From assembly GCA_964036045.1 (NCBI GenBank), contig CAXIWF010000526.1, forward strand, positions 1 through 64,000: a stretch of 64,000 nt of DNA, read 5' to 3'. The translations under genes and the position numbers were made by a program. Origin of the DNA: Eutreptiella sp. 'Long Island Sound 2002' (lineage: Eukaryota > Euglenozoa > Euglenophyceae > Eutreptiales > Eutreptiaceae). Below the pieces are notes generated by a model that saw only the letters and a program-made list of their open reading frames with translations, did not search any database and was not told the DNA's origin. This document shows positions 13,289 to 26,400 of this stretch, piece after piece; within the stretch, counting starts at the first letter, position 1; each line of letters begins with the position of its first letter.

Positions 13289-13383
13289 TAAGGGGAATTT
13301 TCCGAGAATTTTCCGAGAATTTTCCGAGAATTTTACGAGAATTTTCCGAGAATTTTCCGTCATTTTTCCGAGAACTTTCCAAG
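13289..13383 (+). repeat. T landmark, copy 3
   Basis: Same layout; 1,220 bp after J, 634 bp before Q 13,923 and 9,443 bp from copy 1. Confidence 0.85.
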
Positions 13384-15872
13384 AATTTTCCGAGAATTTT
13401 CCGAGAATTTTCCGAGAATTTTTCGAGAATTTTCCGAGAATCTTCCGAGAATTTTCCGAGAATTTTCTGAGAATTTTCCCAGAATTTTCCGAGATTTTTC
13501 CGAGATTTTTCCGAGAAGTTTCCGAGAATTTTCCGATAATTTTCCGAGAATTTTCCGATAATTCCGAGAATTTTCCGAGAATTTTCCGAGAATTTTCCGA
13601 GAGTTTTCCGTCAATTTTCCGAGAATTTTCCGAGAATTTTCCGAGAATTTTCCGAGAATTTTCCGAGAATTTTCCGAGAATTTTCCGAGAATTTTCGGAG
13701 AATTTTTCGAGAATTTTCCGAGAATTTTCCAAGAATTTTCCGAGAATTTTCCGAGAATTTTCCGAGAATTTTCCGAGAATTTTCGGGGAATTTTCCGAGA
13801 ATTTTCCGAGAATTTTCCGAGAATTTTCCGAGAATTTTCCGAGAATTTTCCGAGAATTTTCTGAGAATTTTCCGAGAATTTTCCGAGAATTTTCCGAGAA
13901 TTTTCCGAGAATTTTCCGAGAATTGTCTGAGAATTTTCTGAGAATTTTCCGAGAATTTTCCGAGAATTTTCCGAGAATTTTCCGAGAATTTTCCGAGAAT
14001 TTTCCGAGAATTTTCCGAGAATTTTTCGGAAATTTTTCCGAGAATTTTCCGAGAATTTTCCGAGAATTTTCCGAGAATTTTCCGAGAATTTTCCGAGAAT
14101 TTTCCGAGAATTTTCCGAGAATTTTCCGAGAATTTTCTGAGAATTTTCCCAGAATTTTCCGAGATTTTTCCGAGATTTTTCCGAGAAGTTTCCGAGAATT
14201 TTCCGATAATTTTCCGAGAATTTTCCGAGAATTTTCCGAGAATTTTCCGAGAATTTTCCGAGAATTTTCCGAGAGTTTTCCGTCAATTTTCCGAGAATTT
14301 TCCGAGAATTTTCCGAGAATTTTCGGAGAATTTTCCGAGAATTTTTCGAGAATTTTCCGAGAATTTTCGGAAAATTTTTCGAGAATTTTCCGAGAATTTT
14401 CCGAGAATTTTCCGAGAATTTTCCGAGAATTTTCCGAGAATTTTCCGAGAATTTTCGGAAAATTTTCCGAGAATTTTCCGAGAATTTTCCGAGAATTTTC
14501 CGGGAATTTTTCGAGAATTTTCCGAGAATTTTCCGAGAATTTTCCGAGAATTTTCCGAGAATTTTCCGTCAATTTTCCGAGAATTTTCCGAGAATTTTCC
14601 GAGAATTTTCCGAGAATTTTCCGAGAATTTTCCGAGAATTTTCCGAGAATTTTCCGAGAATTTTCCGAGAATTTTCTGAGAATTTTCCGAGAATTTTCCG
14701 AGAATTTTCCGAGAATTTTCCGAGAATTTTCCGAGAATTGTCTGAGAATTTTCTGAGAATTTTCCGAGAATTTTCCGAGAATTTTCCGAGAATTTTCCGA
14801 GAATTTTCCGAGAATTTTCCGAGAATTTTCCGAAAATTTTCCGAGAATTTTCCGAGAATTTTCCGAGAATTTCCCGAGAATTTTCCGAGAATTTTCCGAA
14901 AATTTTCCGAGAATTTTCCGAGAATTTTCCGAGAATTTCCCGAGAATTTTCCGAGAATTTTCCGAGAATTTTCCGGGAATTTTCGGAGAATTTTCTGAGA
15001 ATTTTCCGAGAATTTTCCGAGAATTTTCCGAGAATTTTCCGAGAATTTTCCGAGAATTTTCGGAGAATTTTTCGAGAATTTTCCGAGAATTTTCCGAGAA
15101 TTTTCCGAGAATTTTCCGAGAATTTTCCGAGAATTTTCCGGGAATTTTCGGAGAATTTTCTGAGAATTTTCCGAGAATTTTCCGAGAATTTTCCGAGTAT
15201 TTTCCGAGAATTTTCCGAGAATTTTCCGAGAATTTTCCGAGAATTTTCCGAGAATTTCCCGACAATTTTCCGAGAATTTTCCGAGAATTTTCCGAGAATT
15301 TTCCGAGAATTTGCCGAGAATTTTCTGGGAATTTTCCGAGAATTTTCCAAGAATTTTCCGAGAATTTTCCGAGAATTTTCCGAGAATTTTCCGTCAATTT
15401 TCCGAGAATTTTCCGAGAATTTTCCGAGATTTTCCGAGAATTTTCCGAGAATTTTCCGAGAATTTTCCGAGAATTTTCTGAGAATTTTCCGAGAATTTTC
15501 CGAGAATTTTCTGAGAATTTTCCGAGAATTTTCCGAGAATTTTCCGAGAATTTTCCAAGAATTTTCCGAGAATTTTCCGAGAATTTTCCGAGAATTTTCC
15601 GAGAATTTTCCGAGAATTTTCCGAGAATTTTCTGAGAATTTTCCGAGAATTTTCCGAGAATTTTCCGAGAATTTTCTGAGAATTTTCCCAGAATTTTCCG
15701 AGAATTTTCCGAGAATTTTCCGAGAATTTTCCGAGAATTTTCCGAGAATTTTCCGAGAATTTTCCGAGAATTTTCCGGGAATTTTCCGAGAATTTTCCGA
15801 GAATTTTCCGAGAATTTTCCGAGAATTTTCCGAGAATTTTCCGAGAATTTTCTGAGAATTTTCCGAGAATTT

Positions 15873-15967
15873 TAAGGGGAATTTTCCGAGAATTTTCCGA
15901 GAATTTTCCGAGAATTTTACGAGAATTTTCCGAGAATTTTCCGTCATTTTTCCGAGAACTTTCCAAG
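15873..15967 (+). repeat. T landmark, copy 4
   Basis: Same layout; 2,584 bp after copy 3 and 634 bp before Q 16,507. It has no J directly upstream because the tandem duplication joint lies at about 15,262-15,311. Confidence 0.85.
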
Positions 15968-17901
15968 AATTTTCCGAGAATTTTCCGAGAATTTTCCGAG
16001 AATTTTTCGAGAATTTTCCGAGAATCTTCCGAGAATTTTCCGAGAATTTTCTGAGAATTTTCCCAGAATTTTCCGAGATTTTTCCGAGATTTTTCCGAGA
16101 AGTTTCCGAGAATTTTCCGATAATTTTCCGAGAATTTTCCGATAATTCCGAGAATTTTCCGAGAATTTTCCGAGAATTTTCCGAGAGTTTTCCGTCAATT
16201 TTCCGAGAATTTTCCGAGAATTTTCCGAGAATTTTCCGAGAATTTTCCGAGAATTTTCCGAGAATTTTCCGAGAATTTTCGGAGAATTTTTCGAGAATTT
16301 TCCGAGAATTTTCCAAGAATTTTCCGAGAATTTTCCGAGAATTTTCCGAGAATTTTCCGAGAATTTTCGGGGAATTTTCCGAGAATTTTCCGAGAATTTT
16401 CCGAGAATTTTCCGAGAATTTTCCGAGAATTTTCCGAGAATTTTCTGAGAATTTTCCGAGAATTTTCCGAGAATTTTCCGAGAATTTTCCGAGAATTTTC
16501 CGAGAATTGTCTGAGAATTTTCTGAGAATTTTCCGAGAATTTTCCGAGAATTTTCCGAGAATTTTCCGAGAATTTTCCGAGAATTTTCCGAGAATTTTCC
16601 GAGAATTTTTCGGAAATTTTTCCGAGAATTTTCCGAGAATTTTCCGAGAATTTTCCGAGAATTTTCCGAGAATTTTCCGAGAATTTTCCGAGAATTTTCC
16701 GAGAATTTTCCGAGAATTTTCTGAGAATTTTCCCAGAATTTTCCGAGATTTTTCCGAGATTTTTCCGAGAAGTTTCCGAGAATTTTCCGATAATTTTCCG
16801 AGAATTTTCCGAGAATTTTCCGAGAATTTTCCGAGAATTTTCCGAGAATTTTCCGAGAGTTTTCCGTCAATTTTCCGAGAATTTTCCGAGAATTTTCCGA
16901 GAATTTTCGGAGAATTTTCCGAGAATTTTTCGAGAATTTTCCGAGAATTTTCGGAAAATTTTTCGAGAATTTTCCGAGAATTTTCCGAGAATTTTCCGAG
17001 AATTTTCCGAGAATTTTCCGAGAATTTTCCGAGAATTTTCGGAAAATTTTCCGAGAATTTTCCGAGAATTTTCCGAGAATTTTCCGGGAATTTTTCGAGA
17101 ATTTTCCGAGAATTTTCCGAGAATTTTCCGAGAATTTTCCGAGAATTTTCCGTCAATTTTCCGAGAATTTTCCGAGAATTTTCCGAGAATTTTCCGAGAA
17201 TTTTCCGAGAATTTTCCGAGAATTTTCCGAGAATTTTCCGAGAATTTTCCGAGAATTTTCCGAGAATTTTCCGAGAATTTTCCGAGAATTTTCCGAGAAT
17301 TTTCCGAGAATTGTCTGAGAATTTTCTGAGAATTTTCCGAGAATTTTCCGAGAATTTTCCGAGAATTTTCCGAGAATTTTCCGAGAATTTTCCGAGAATT
17401 TTCCGAAAATTTTCCGAGAATTTTCCGAGAATTTTCCGAGAATTTCCCGAGAATTTTCCGAGAATTTTCCGAAAATTTTCCGAGAATTTTCCGAGAATTT
17501 TCCGAGAATTTCCCGAGAATTTTCCGAGAATTTTCCGAGAATTTTCCGGGAATTTTCGGAGAATTTTCTGAGAATTTTCCGAGAATTTTCCGAGAATTTT
17601 CCGAGAATTTTCCGAGAATTTTCCGAGAATTTTCGGAGAATTTTTCGAGAATTTTCCGAGAATTTTCCGAGAATTTTCCGAGAATTTTCCGAGAATTTTC
17701 CGAGAATTTTCCGGGAATTTTCGGAGAATTTTCTGAGAATTTTCCGAGAATTTTCCGAGAATTTTCCGAGTATTTTCCGAGAATTTTCCGAGAATTTTCC
17801 GAGAATTTTCCGAGAATTTTCCGAGAATTTCCCGACAATTTTCCGAGAATTTTCCGAGAATTTTCCGAGAATTTTCCGAGAATTTTCCGAGAATTTTCCG
17901 A

Positions 17902-17933
17902 GAATTATCCGAGAATTATCCGAGAATTTCCGA
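17902..17933 (+). repeat. K landmark, copy 3
   Basis: Same three-unit signature; 193 bp after the second B unit and followed by C. Confidence 0.8.
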
Positions 17934-19007
17934 GAATTTTCCGAGAATTTTCCGAGAATTTTCCGAGAATTTTCCGAGAATTTTCCGAGAATTTTCCGAG
18001 AATTTTCCGAGAATTTTCTGAGAATTTTCCGAGAATTTTCCGAGAATTTTCCGAGAATTTTCCGAGAATTTTCCGAGAATTTTCCGAAAATTTTCCGAGA
18101 ATTTTCCGAGAATTTTCCGAGAATTTTCCGAGAATTTTCCGAGAAATTTCCGAGAATTTTCCGAGAATTTTCCGAGAATTTTCCGAGAATTTTCCGAGAA
18201 TTTTCCGAGAATTTTCCGAGAATTTTCCGAGAATTTTCCGAGAATTTTCCGAGAATTTTCCGAGAATTTTCTGAGAATTTTCCGAGAATTTTCTGAGAAT
18301 TTTCCGAGAATTTTCCGAGAATTTTCCGAGAATTTTCCGAGAATTTTCCGAGAATTTTCCGTCAATTTTCCGAGAATTTTCCGAGAATTTTCCGAAAATT
18401 TTCCGAGAATTTTCCGAGAATTTTCCGAGAATTTTCCGAGAATTTTCCGAGAATTTTCCGAGAATTTTCCGAGAATTTTCCGAGAATTTTCCGAGAATTT
18501 TCCGAGAATTTTCCGAGAATTTTCCGAGAATTTTCCGAGAATTTTCCGAGAATTTCCCGAGAATTTTCCGAGAATTTTCCGAGAATTTTCCGAGAATTTT
18601 CCGAGAATTTTCCGAGAATTTTCCGAGAATTTCCTGAGAATTTTCCGAGAATTTTCCGAGAATTTTCCGAGAAATTTCCGAGAATTTTCCGAGAATTTTC
18701 CGAGAATTTTCCGAGAATTTTCCGAGAATTTTCCGAGAATTTTCCGAGAATTTTCCGAGAATTTTCCGAGAATTTTCCGAGAATTTTCCGAGAATTTTCC
18801 GAGAATTTTCTGAGAATTTTCCGAGAATTTTCCGAGAATTTTCCGAGAATTTTCCGAGAATTTTCCGAGAATTTTCCGAGAATTTTCCGAAAATTTTCCG
18901 AGAATTTTCCGAGAATTTTCCGAGAATTTTCCGAGAATTTTCCGAGAATTTTCTGAGAATTTTCCGAGAATTTTCCGAGAATTTTCCGAGAATTTTCCGA
19001 GAATTTT

Positions 19008-19055
19008 CTGGCGATTTTCCGAGAATTTTCCGAGAATTTACCGAGAATTTCCGAG
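19008..19055 (+). repeat. C landmark, copy 4
   Basis: Same pair of variants, leading to J at 20,509. Confidence 0.8.
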
Positions 19056-20508
19056 AATTTTCCGAGAATTTTCGGAGAATTTTTCGAGAATTTTCCGAGA
19101 ATTTTCCGAGAATTTTCCGAGAATTTTCCGAGAATTTTCCGGGAATTTTCGGAGAATTTTCTGAGAATTTTCCGAGAATTTTCCGAGAATTTTCCGAGAA
19201 TTTTCCGAGAATTTTCCGAGAATTTTCCGAGAATTTTCTGAGAATTTTCCAAGAATTTTCCGAGATTTTTCCGAGAATTTTCCGAGAATTTTCCGAGAAT
19301 TTTCCGAGAATTTTCCGAGAATTTTCCGAGAATTTTCTGAGAATTTTCCGAGAATTTTCCGAGAATTTTCCGAGAATTTTCCGAGAATTTTCTGGCAATT
19401 TTCCGAGAATTTTCCGAGAATTTTCCGAGAATTTCCGAGAATTTTCCGAGAATTTTCGGAGAATTTTTCGAGAATTTTCCGAGAATTTTCCGAGAATTTT
19501 CCGAGAATTTTCCGAGAATTTTCCGGGAATTTTCGGAGAATTTTCTGAGAATTTTCCGAGAATTTTCCGAGAATTTTCCGAGAATTTTCCGACAATTTTC
19601 CGAGAATTTTCCGAGAATTTTCTGAGAATTTTCCAAGAATTTTCCGAGATTTTTCCGAGAATTTTCCGAGAATTTTCCGAGAATTTTCCGAGAATTTTCC
19701 GAGAATTTTCCGAGAGTTTTCCGAGAATTTTCCGAGAATTTTCCGAGAATTTTCCGAGAATTTTCCGAGAATTTTCCGAGAATTTTCCGACAATTTTCCG
19801 AGAATTTTCCGAGAATTTTCCGACAATTTTCCGAGAATTTTCCGAGAATTTTCCGAGAATTTTCCGAGAATTTTCCGAGAATTTTCCGAGAATTTTCTGA
19901 GAATTTTCCGAGAATTTTCCGGGAATTTTCCGAGAATTTTCCGAGAATTTTCCGAGAATTTTCCGAGAATTTTCCAAGAATTTTCCGAGAATTTTCCGAG
20001 AATTTTCGGAGAATTTTCCGAGAATTTTCCGAGAATTTTCCGAGAATTTTCCGAGAATTTTCCGAAAATTTTCTGAGAATTTTCCCAGAATTTTCCGAGA
20101 ATTTTCCGAGATTTTTCCGAGAAGTTTCCGAGAATTTTCCGATACTTTTCCGAGAATTTTCCGAGAATTTTCCGAGAATTTTCCGAGAATTTTCTGAGAA
20201 TTTTCCGAGAATATTCCGAGAATTTTCCGAGAATTTTCTGAGAATTTTCCGAGAATTTTCGGAGAATTTTTCGAGAATTTTCCGAGAATTTTCCGTCAAT
20301 TTTCCGAGAATTTTCCGAGAATTTTCCGAGAATTTTCCGAGAATTTTCCGAGAATTTTCCGAGAATTTTCCGAGAATTTTCCGAGAATTTTCCGAGAATT
20401 TTCCGAGAATTTTCTGAGAATTTTCCGAGAATTTTCCGAGAATTTTCCGAGAATTTTCCGAGAATTTTCCGAGAATTTTCCGAGAATTTTCCGAGAATTT
20501 TCTGAGAA

Positions 20509-20561
20509 TTTCCTGAGAAGTTTCCGAGAATTTTCCGAGAATTTTCCGAGAAATTTGCGAG
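20509..20561 (+). repeat. J landmark, T-type, copy 3
   Basis: AAGTTTCC and AAATTTGCGAG form, 1,517 bp after C at 19,038. Confidence 0.8.
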
Positions 20562-21774
20562 AATTTTCTGAGAATTTTCCGAGAGTTTTCCGAGAATTTT
20601 CCGAGAATTTTCCGAGAATTTTCCGAGAATTTTCCGAGAATTTTCCGAGAATTTTCCGACAATTTTCCGAGAATTTTCCGAGAATTTTCCGAGAATTTTC
20701 CGAGAATTTTCCGAGAATTTTCCGAGAATTTTCTGAGAATTTTCCGAGAATTTTCCGGGAATTTTCCGAGAATTTTCCGAGAATTTTCCGAGAATTTTCC
20801 GAGAATTTTCCAAGAATTTTCCGAGAATTTTCCGAGAATTTTCGGAGAATTTTCCGAGAATTTTCCGAGAATTTTCCGAGAATTTTCCGAGAATTTTCCG
20901 AAAATTTTCTGAGAATTTTCCCAGAATTTTCCGAGAATTTTCCGAGATTTTTCCGAGAAGTTTCCGAGAATTTTCCGATAATTTTCCGAGAATTTTCCGA
21001 GAATTTTCCGAGAATTTTCCGAGAATTTTCTGAGAATTTTCCGAGAATATTCCGAGAATTTTCCGAGAATTTTCTGAGAATTTTCCGAGAATTTTCGGAG
21101 AATTTTTCGAGAATTTTCCGAGAATTTTCCGTCAATTTTCCGAGAATTTTCCGAGAATTTTCCGAGAATTTTCCGAGAATTTTCCGGGAATTTTCCGAGA
21201 ATTTCCGAGAATTTGCCGAGAATTTTCTGGGAATTTTCCGAGAATTTTCCAAGAATTTTCCGAGAATTTTCCGAGAATTTTCCGAGAATTTTCCGTCAAT
21301 TTTCCGAGAATTTTCCGAGAATTTTCCGAGATTTTCCGAGAATTTTCCGAGAATTTTCCGAGAATTTTCCGAGAATTTTCTGAGAATTTTCCGAGAATTT
21401 TCCGAGAATTTTCTGAGAATTTTCCGAGAATTTTCCGAGAATTTTCCGAGAATTTTCCAAGAATTTTCCGAGAATTTTCCGAGAATTTTCCGAGAATTTT
21501 CCGAGAATTTTCCGAGAATTTTCCGAGAATTTTCTGAGAATTTTCCGAGAATTTTCCGAGAATTTTCCGAGAATTTTCTGAGAATTTTCCCAGAATTTTC
21601 CGAGAATTTTCCGAGAATTTTCCGAGAATTTTCCGAGAATTTTCCGAGAATTTTCCGAGAATTTTCCGAGAATTTTCCGGGAATTTTCCGAGAATTTTCC
21701 GAGAATTTTCCGAGAATTTTCCGAGAATTTTCCGAGAATTTTCCGAGAATTTTCTGAGAATTTTCCGAGAATTT

Positions 21775-21869
21775 TAAGGGGAATTTTCCGAGAATTTTCC
21801 GAGAATTTTCCGAGAATTTTACGAGAATTTTCCGAGAATTTTCCGTCATTTTTCCGAGAACTTTCCAAG
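21775..21869 (+). repeat. T landmark, copy 5
   Basis: Same layout; 1,220 bp after J and 636 bp before Q 22,411. Confidence 0.85.
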
Positions 21870-23470
21870 AATTTTCCGAGAATTTTCCGAGAATTTTCCG
21901 AGAATTTTTCGAGAATTTTCCGAGAATCTTCCGAGAATTTTCCGAGAATTTTCTGAGAATTTTCCCAGAATTTTCCGAGATTTTTCCGAGATTTTTCCGA
22001 GAAGTTTCCGAGAATTTTCCGATAATTTTCCGAGAATTTTCCGAGAATTTTCCGAGAATTTTCCGAGAATTTTCCGAGAATTTTCCGAGAGTTTTCCGTC
22101 AATTTTCCGAGAATTTTCCGAGAATTTTCCGAGAATTTTCCGAGAATTTTCCGAGAATTTTCCGAGAATTTTCCGAGAATTTTCGGAGAATTTTTCGAGA
22201 ATTTTCCGAGAATTTTCCAAGAATTTTCCGAGAATTTTCCGAGAATTTTCCGAGAATTTTCCGAGAATTTTCGGGGAATTTTCCGAGAATTTTCCGAGAA
22301 TTTTCCGAGAATTTTCCGAGAATTTTCCGAGAATTTTCCGAGAATTTTCTGAGAATTTTCCGAGAATTTTCCGAGAATTTTCCGAGAATTTTCCGAGAAT
22401 TTTCCGAGAATTGTCTGAGAATTTTCTGAGAATTTTCCGAGAATTTTCCGAGAATTTTCCGAGAATTTTCCGAGAATTTTCCGAGAATTTTCCGAGAATT
22501 TTCCGAGAATTTTCCGAAAATTTTCCGAGAATTTTCCGAGAATTTTCCGAGAATTTTCCGAGAATTTTCCGAGAATTTTCCGAGAATTTTCCGAGAATTT
22601 TCCGAGAATTTTCCGAGAATTTTCTGAGAATTTTCCCAGAATTTTCCGAGATTTTTCCGAGATTTTTCCGAGAAGTTTCCGAGAATTTTCCGATAATTTT
22701 CCGAGAATTTTCCGAGAATTTTCCGAGAATTTTCCGAGAATTTTCCGAGAATTTTCCGAGAGTTTTCCGTCAATTTTCCGAGAATTTTCCGAGAATTTTC
22801 CGAGAATTTTCGGAGAATTTTCCGAGAATTTTTCGAGAATTTTCCGAGAATTTTCGGAAAATTTTTCGAGAATTTTCCGAGAATTTTCCGAGAATTTTCC
22901 GAGAATTTTCCGAGAATTTTCCGAGAATTTTCCGAGAATTTTCGGAAAATTTTCCGAGAATTTTCCGAGAATTTTCCGAGAATTTTCCGGGAATTTTCCG
23001 AGAATTTTCCGAGAATTTTCCGAGAATTTTCCGAGAATTTTCCGAGAATTTTCCGTCAATTTTCCGAGAATTTTCCGAGAATTTTCCGAGAATTTTCCGA
23101 GAATTTTCCGAGAATTTTCCGAGAATTTTCCGAGAATTTTCCGAGAATTTTCCGAGAATTTTCTGAGAATTTTCCGAGAATTTTCCGAGAATTTTCCGAG
23201 AATTTTCCGAGAATTTTCCGAGAATTGTCTGAGAATTTTCTGAGAATTTTCCGAGAATTTTCCGAGAATTTTCCGAGAATTTTCCGAGAATTTTCCGAGA
23301 ATTTTCCGAGAATTTTCCGAGAATTTTCCGAAAATTTTCCGAGAATTTTCCGAGAATTTTCCGAGAATTTCCCGAGAATTTTCCGAGAATTTTCCGAAAA
23401 TTTTCCGAGAATTTTCCGAGAATTTTCCGAGAATTTCCCGAGAATTTTCCGAGAATTTTCCGAGAATTTT

Positions 23471-26400
23471 CCGGGAATTTTCGGAGAATTTTCTGAGAAT
23501 TTTCCGAGAATTTTCCGAGAATTTTCCGAGAATTTTCCGAGAATTTTCCGAGAATTTTCGGAGAATTTTTCGAGAATTTTCCGAGAATTTTCCGAGAATT
23601 TTCCGAGAATTTTCCGAGAATTTTCCGAGAATTTTCCGGGAATTTTCGGAGAATTTTCTGAGAATTTTCCGAGAATTTTCCGAGAATTTTCCGAGAATTT
23701 TCCGAGAATTTTCCGAGAATTTTCCGAGAATTTTCTGAGAATTTTCCGAGAATTTTCTGAGAATTTTCCGAGAATTTTCCGAGAATTTTCCGAGAATTTT
23801 CCGAGAATTTTCGGAGAATTTTTCGAGAATTTTCCGAGAATTTTCCGAGAATTTTCCGAGAATTTTCCGAGAATTTTCCGGGAATTTTCGGAGAATTTTC
23901 TGAGAATTTTCCGAGAATTTTCCGAGAATTTTCCGAGAATTTTCCGAGAATTTTCCGAGAATTTTCCGAGAATTTTCTGAGAATTTTCCGAGAATTTTCT
24001 GAGAATTTTCCGAGAATTTTCCGAGAATTTTCCGAGAATTTTCCGGGAATTTTCGGAGAATTTTCTGAGAATTTTCCGAGAATTTTCCGAGAATTTTCCG
24101 AGAATTTTCCGAGAATTTTCCGAGAATTTTCGGAGAATTTTTCGAGAATTTTCCGAGAATTTTCCGAGAATTTTCCGAGAATTTTCCGAGAATTTTCCGA
24201 GAATTTTCCGGGAATTTTCGGAGAATTTTCTGAGAATTTTCCGAGAATTTTCCGAGAATTTTCCGAGAATTTTCCGAGAATTTTCCGAGAATTTTCCGAG
24301 AATTTTCTGAGAATTTTCCGAGAATTTTCTGAGAATTTTCCGAGAATTTTCCGAGAATTTTCCGAGAATTTTCCGAGAATTTTCGGAGAATTTTTCGAGA
24401 ATTTTCCGAGAATTTTCCGAGAATTTTCCGAGAATTTTCCGAGAATTTTCCGGGAATTTTCGGAGAATTTTCTGAGAATTTTCCGAGAATTTTCCGAGAA
24501 TTTTCCGAGAATTTTCCGAGAATTTTCCGAGAATTTTCCGAGAATTTTCGGAGAATTTTTCGAGAATTTTCCGAGAATTTTCCGAGAATTTTCCGAGAAT
24601 TTTCCGAGAATTTTCCGAGAATTTTCCGGGAATTTTCGGAGAATTTTCTGAGAATTTTCCGAGAATTTTCCGAGAATTTTCCGAGAATTTTCCGAGAATT
24701 TTCCGAGAATTTTCCGAGAATTTTCTGAGAATTTTCCGAGAATTTTCTGAGAATTTTCCGAGAATTTTCCGAGAATTTTCCGAGAATTTTCCGAGAATTT
24801 TCGGAGAATTTTTCGAGAATTTTCCGAGAATTTTCCGAGAATTTTCCGAGAATTTTCCGAGAATTTTCCGGGAATTTTCGGAGAATTTTCTGAGAATTTT
24901 CCGAGAATTTTCCGAGAATTTTCCGAGAATTTTCCGAGAATTTTCCGAGAATTTTCCGAGAATTTTCTGAGAATTTTCCGAGAATTTTCTGAGAATTTTC
25001 CGAGAATTTTCCGAGAATTTTCCGAGAATTTTCCGGGAATTTTCGGAGAATTTTCTGAGAATTTTCCGAGAATTTTCCGAGAATTTTCCGAGAATTTTCC
25101 GAGAATTTTCCGAGAATTTTCGGAGAATTTTTCGAGAATTTTCCGAGAATTTTCCGAGAATTTTCCGAGAATTTTCCGAGAATTTTCCGAGAATTTTCCG
25201 GGAATTTTCGGAGAATTTTCTGAGAATTTTCCGAGAATTTTCCGAGAATTTTCCGAGAATTTTCCGAGAATTTTCCGAGAATTTTCCGAGAATTTTCCGA
25301 GAATTTTCTGAGAATTTTCCGAGAATTTTCTGAGAATTTTCCGAGAATTTTCCGAGAATTTTCCGAGAATTTTCCGAGAATTTTCGGAGAATTTTTCGAG
25401 AATTTTCCGAGAATTTTCCGAGAATTTTCCGAGAATTTTCCGAGAATTTTCCGGGAATTTTCGGAGAATTTTCTGAGAATTTTCCGAGAATTTTCCGAGA
25501 ATTTTCCGAGAATTTTCCGAGAATTTTCCGAGAATTTTCCGAGAATTTTCTGAGAATTTTCCGAGAATTTTCTGAGAATTTTCCGAGAATTTTCCGGGAA
25601 TTTTCCGAGAATTTTCCGAGAATTTTCGGAGAATTTTTCGAGAATTTTCCGAGAATTTTCCGAGAATTTTCCGAGAATTTTCCGAGAATTTTCCGGGAAT
25701 TTTCGGAGAATTTTCTGAGAATTTTCCGAGAATTTTCCGAGAATTTTCCGAGAATTTTCCGAGAATTTTCTGAGAATTTTCCAAGAATTTTCCGAGATTT
25801 TTCCGAGAATTTTCCGAGAATTTTCCGAGAATTTTCCGAGAATTTTCCGAGAATTTTCCGAGAATTTTCTGAGAATTTTCCGAGAATTTTCCGAGAATTT
25901 TCCGAGAATTTTCCGAGAATTTTCTGGCAATTTTCCGAGAATTTTCCGAGAATTTTCCGAGAATTTCCGAGAATTTTCCGAGAATTTTCGGAGAATTTTT
26001 CGAGAATTTTCCGAGAATTTTCCGAGAATTTTCCGAGAATTTTCCGAGAATTTTCCGGGAATTTTCGGAGAATTTTCTGAGAATTTTCCGAGAATTTTCC
26101 GAGAATTTTCCGAGAATTTTCCGAGAATTTTCCGAGAATTTTCCGAGAATTTTCTGAGAATTTTCCAAGAATTTTCCGAGATTTTTCCGAGAATTTTCCG
26201 AGAATTTTCCGAGAATTTTCCGAGAATTTTCCGAGAATTTTCCGAGAATTTTCTGAGAACTTTCCGAGAATTTTCCGAGAATTTTCCGAGAATTTTCCGA
26301 GAATTTCCGAGAATTTTCCGAGAATTTTCCGAGAATTTTCCGTCAATTTTCCGAGAATTTTCTGAGAATTTTCCGAGAATTTTCCGAGAATTTTCCGAGA

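Larger units (their letters stand above)
9426..17901 (+). repeat. Higher-order block 3: K-C-J-T-Q-Q-B-T-Q-Q-B
   Basis: Landmarks are K 9,426, C 10,510, J 12,023, T 13,289, Q 13,923, Q 14,738, B 14,973 and 15,138, T 15,873, Q 16,507, Q 17,311, and B 17,546 and 17,711. The T-Q-Q-B part is present twice in tandem, 2,584 bp apart (T 13,289/15,873, Q 13,923/16,507, TTTGCCGAG at 12,726/15,310). The left part matches block 1 (offset about 9.44 kb) and block 4 (offset about 8.49 kb; J 12,023/20,509, T 13,289/21,775). Confidence 0.8.
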
